Origin: Anaerolineales bacterium
GTDB lineage: Bacteria; Chloroflexota; Anaerolineae; Anaerolineales; Villigracilaceae
Direction of reading: 5' to 3'
Assembly: GCA_016789025.1 (NCBI GenBank)
Contig: JAEURC010000103.1
Location: forward strand, 1-32,087
Length of the DNA stretch: 32,087 nt
The notes under the pieces were generated by a model, which had not been told where the DNA came from, searched no databases, and worked only from the letters and a program-made list of their open reading frames with translations. The position numbers and the translations under genes were made by a program. Below, piece by piece: positions 31,469 to 32,087 of the stretch (within the stretch, counting starts at the first letter, position 1; each line of letters opens with the position of its first letter).

Positions 31469-32087
31469 ATGTTAGACAAATTGAACGAAATTGAAAAATC
31501 CGCGCTGGAGTCGTTGCAATCCATCACGGATTCAGCCGCGCTGGAGGCTTGGCGCGTGTCGAACCTTGGGCGCAGTTCGCCGCTGATGACGGTCTTTGCC
31601 GGGTTGGGGAAACTGTCGAAGGAGGAGCGACCATCTGTCGGGTCGGGGGCGAACCGTGTGAAGGTGGCGTTAGAGTCCGCGCTGGAAGAGCGATCCAAAA
31701 TTGTGAAAGAAGCCGCGCTGGCGAAATCCCTCGAAGAAGACGCGTTGGATGTGACGTTGCCCGGGCGAAGCGTACATGTCGGCAGGTTGCATCCGTCTAC
31801 GCAGCAGTTGCGAAAAGTGTTGAGCATTCTCGCGGACATGGGCTTTCAAGTGTATACCTCGCCCGAAGTGGAAACGGATGAAATGAATTTTCAACTGCTT
31901 AACTTTCCGCCGAACCACCCCGCGCGAGATATGCAGGATACGTTTTATGTGGAGGCTGAGGGGCGCGGTGACAATCCGATCTTGCTTCGCACACAAACAT
32001 CGCCCGGACAAATTCGTGCAATGCGCGAATATGCCGCGACGAATCCCGAAAACCCGCCACCGATTCGAATCGCGTCACCTGGTATGT
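31469..32087 (+). CDS. pheS: Phenylalanyl-tRNA synthetase alpha subunit (3' end outside the window)
   Basis: The first 206 codons of pheS are present, starting at ATG 31469 with GGAGG at 31460-31464. The N-terminus (MLDKLNEIEKSALESLQSI) is the start of the long coiled-coil arm that binds tRNA. After it, LHPSTQQLRKVLSILADMGF gives class II motif 1, and SPEVETDEMNFQLLNFPPNH leads to ARDMQDTFYV, which is highly conserved in bacterial PheS. LLRTQTSPGQIRAM is motif 2. The enzyme charges tRNA-Phe together with PheT, expected downstream. Regulation is by the phenylalanine T-box directly upstream, which independently supports the identification. Confidence 0.96.
   Translation, partial: MLDKLNEIEKSALESLQSITDSAALEAWRVSNLGRSSPLMTVFAGLGKLSKEERPSVGSGANRVKVALESALEERSKIVKEAALAKSLEEDALDVTLPGRSVHVGRLHPSTQQLRKVLSILADMGFQVYTSPEVETDEMNFQLLNFPPNHPARDMQDTFYVEAEGRGDNPILLRTQTSPGQIRAMREYAATNPENPPPIRIASPGM

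Overview
The window looks like a chromosomal segment of an anaerobic or facultative Chloroflexota bacterium, most likely Anaerolineae. This is inferred from the gene set: a pyruvate:ferredoxin oxidoreductase paired with a dihydroorotate-dehydrogenase-like protein, Tat and lipoprotein secretion signals, zinc-ribbon membrane proteins and a T-box-controlled pheS. Short palindromic repeats scattered between genes also fit. No rRNA or housekeeping ribosomal gene is present, so the assignment is provisional.

Layout. 1-2445: the end of a membrane protein (possibly a site-2 protease), a solute-binding lipoprotein and a zinc-ribbon membrane protein. 2445-2603: an orphan C-terminus of an aldehyde dehydrogenase. 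2657-5789: a visibly AT-richer island with a small protein, a NACHT ATPase and an unrecognised protein. 5926-6164: tRNA-Gly(TCC) and a CAT-anticodon tRNA that looks like tRNA-Ile2. 6254-9264: a co-directional glycan operon (membrane glycosyltransferase, fused N-acetyltransferase/3,4-ketoisomerase, PLP aminotransferase), met tail to tail by an acyltransferase-3 gene. 10433-12919: polyprenol/phytol kinase-like protein, PIG-L deacetylase and methyltransferase. 13035-15805: a minus-strand cluster of an NnrS-like membrane protein, two paralogous four-helix membrane proteins and a Tat-lipoprotein intradiol dioxygenase. 16002-25229: a MIO-type amino-acid ammonia-lyase, an HI0933-type flavoprotein, a SHOCT protein, a triple zinc-ribbon protein, an HDAC-family deacetylase, a NYN/YacP nuclease, an OsmC protein, a DUF1232 protein, a sugar-dehydrogenase-like lipoprotein and a small Cys-rich protein. 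25333-29969: the nifJ operon. 30141-32087: a methyltransferase, then promoter, T-box leader and the 5' part of pheS.

The most interesting unit is the 2.6-5.8 kb island. The 132-residue protein ends in a short Gly/Asn-rich motif with a V-Q-I-A-G core. The NACHT protein encoded 12 bases downstream carries two copies of the same pattern near its N-terminus (cores L-Q-V-V-G and I-Q-I-L-G). This is the arrangement expected of an amyloid-templated NLR system: the sensor ATPase oligomerises and its motif templates that of a separate, probably membrane-active effector. The NACHT protein has a multi-pass membrane domain where a repeat-type sensor would usually be, and an unrecognised 222-residue protein follows. 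The proposed promoter for the island lies at the end of the aldehyde dehydrogenase remnant.

The intergenic space is rich in structured repeats: composite inverted repeats with CGTCATTGCG-type ends at three loci, CCCGAAGGGG palindromes, GCGAATT-type palindromes and several long hairpins, mostly at convergent gene ends.
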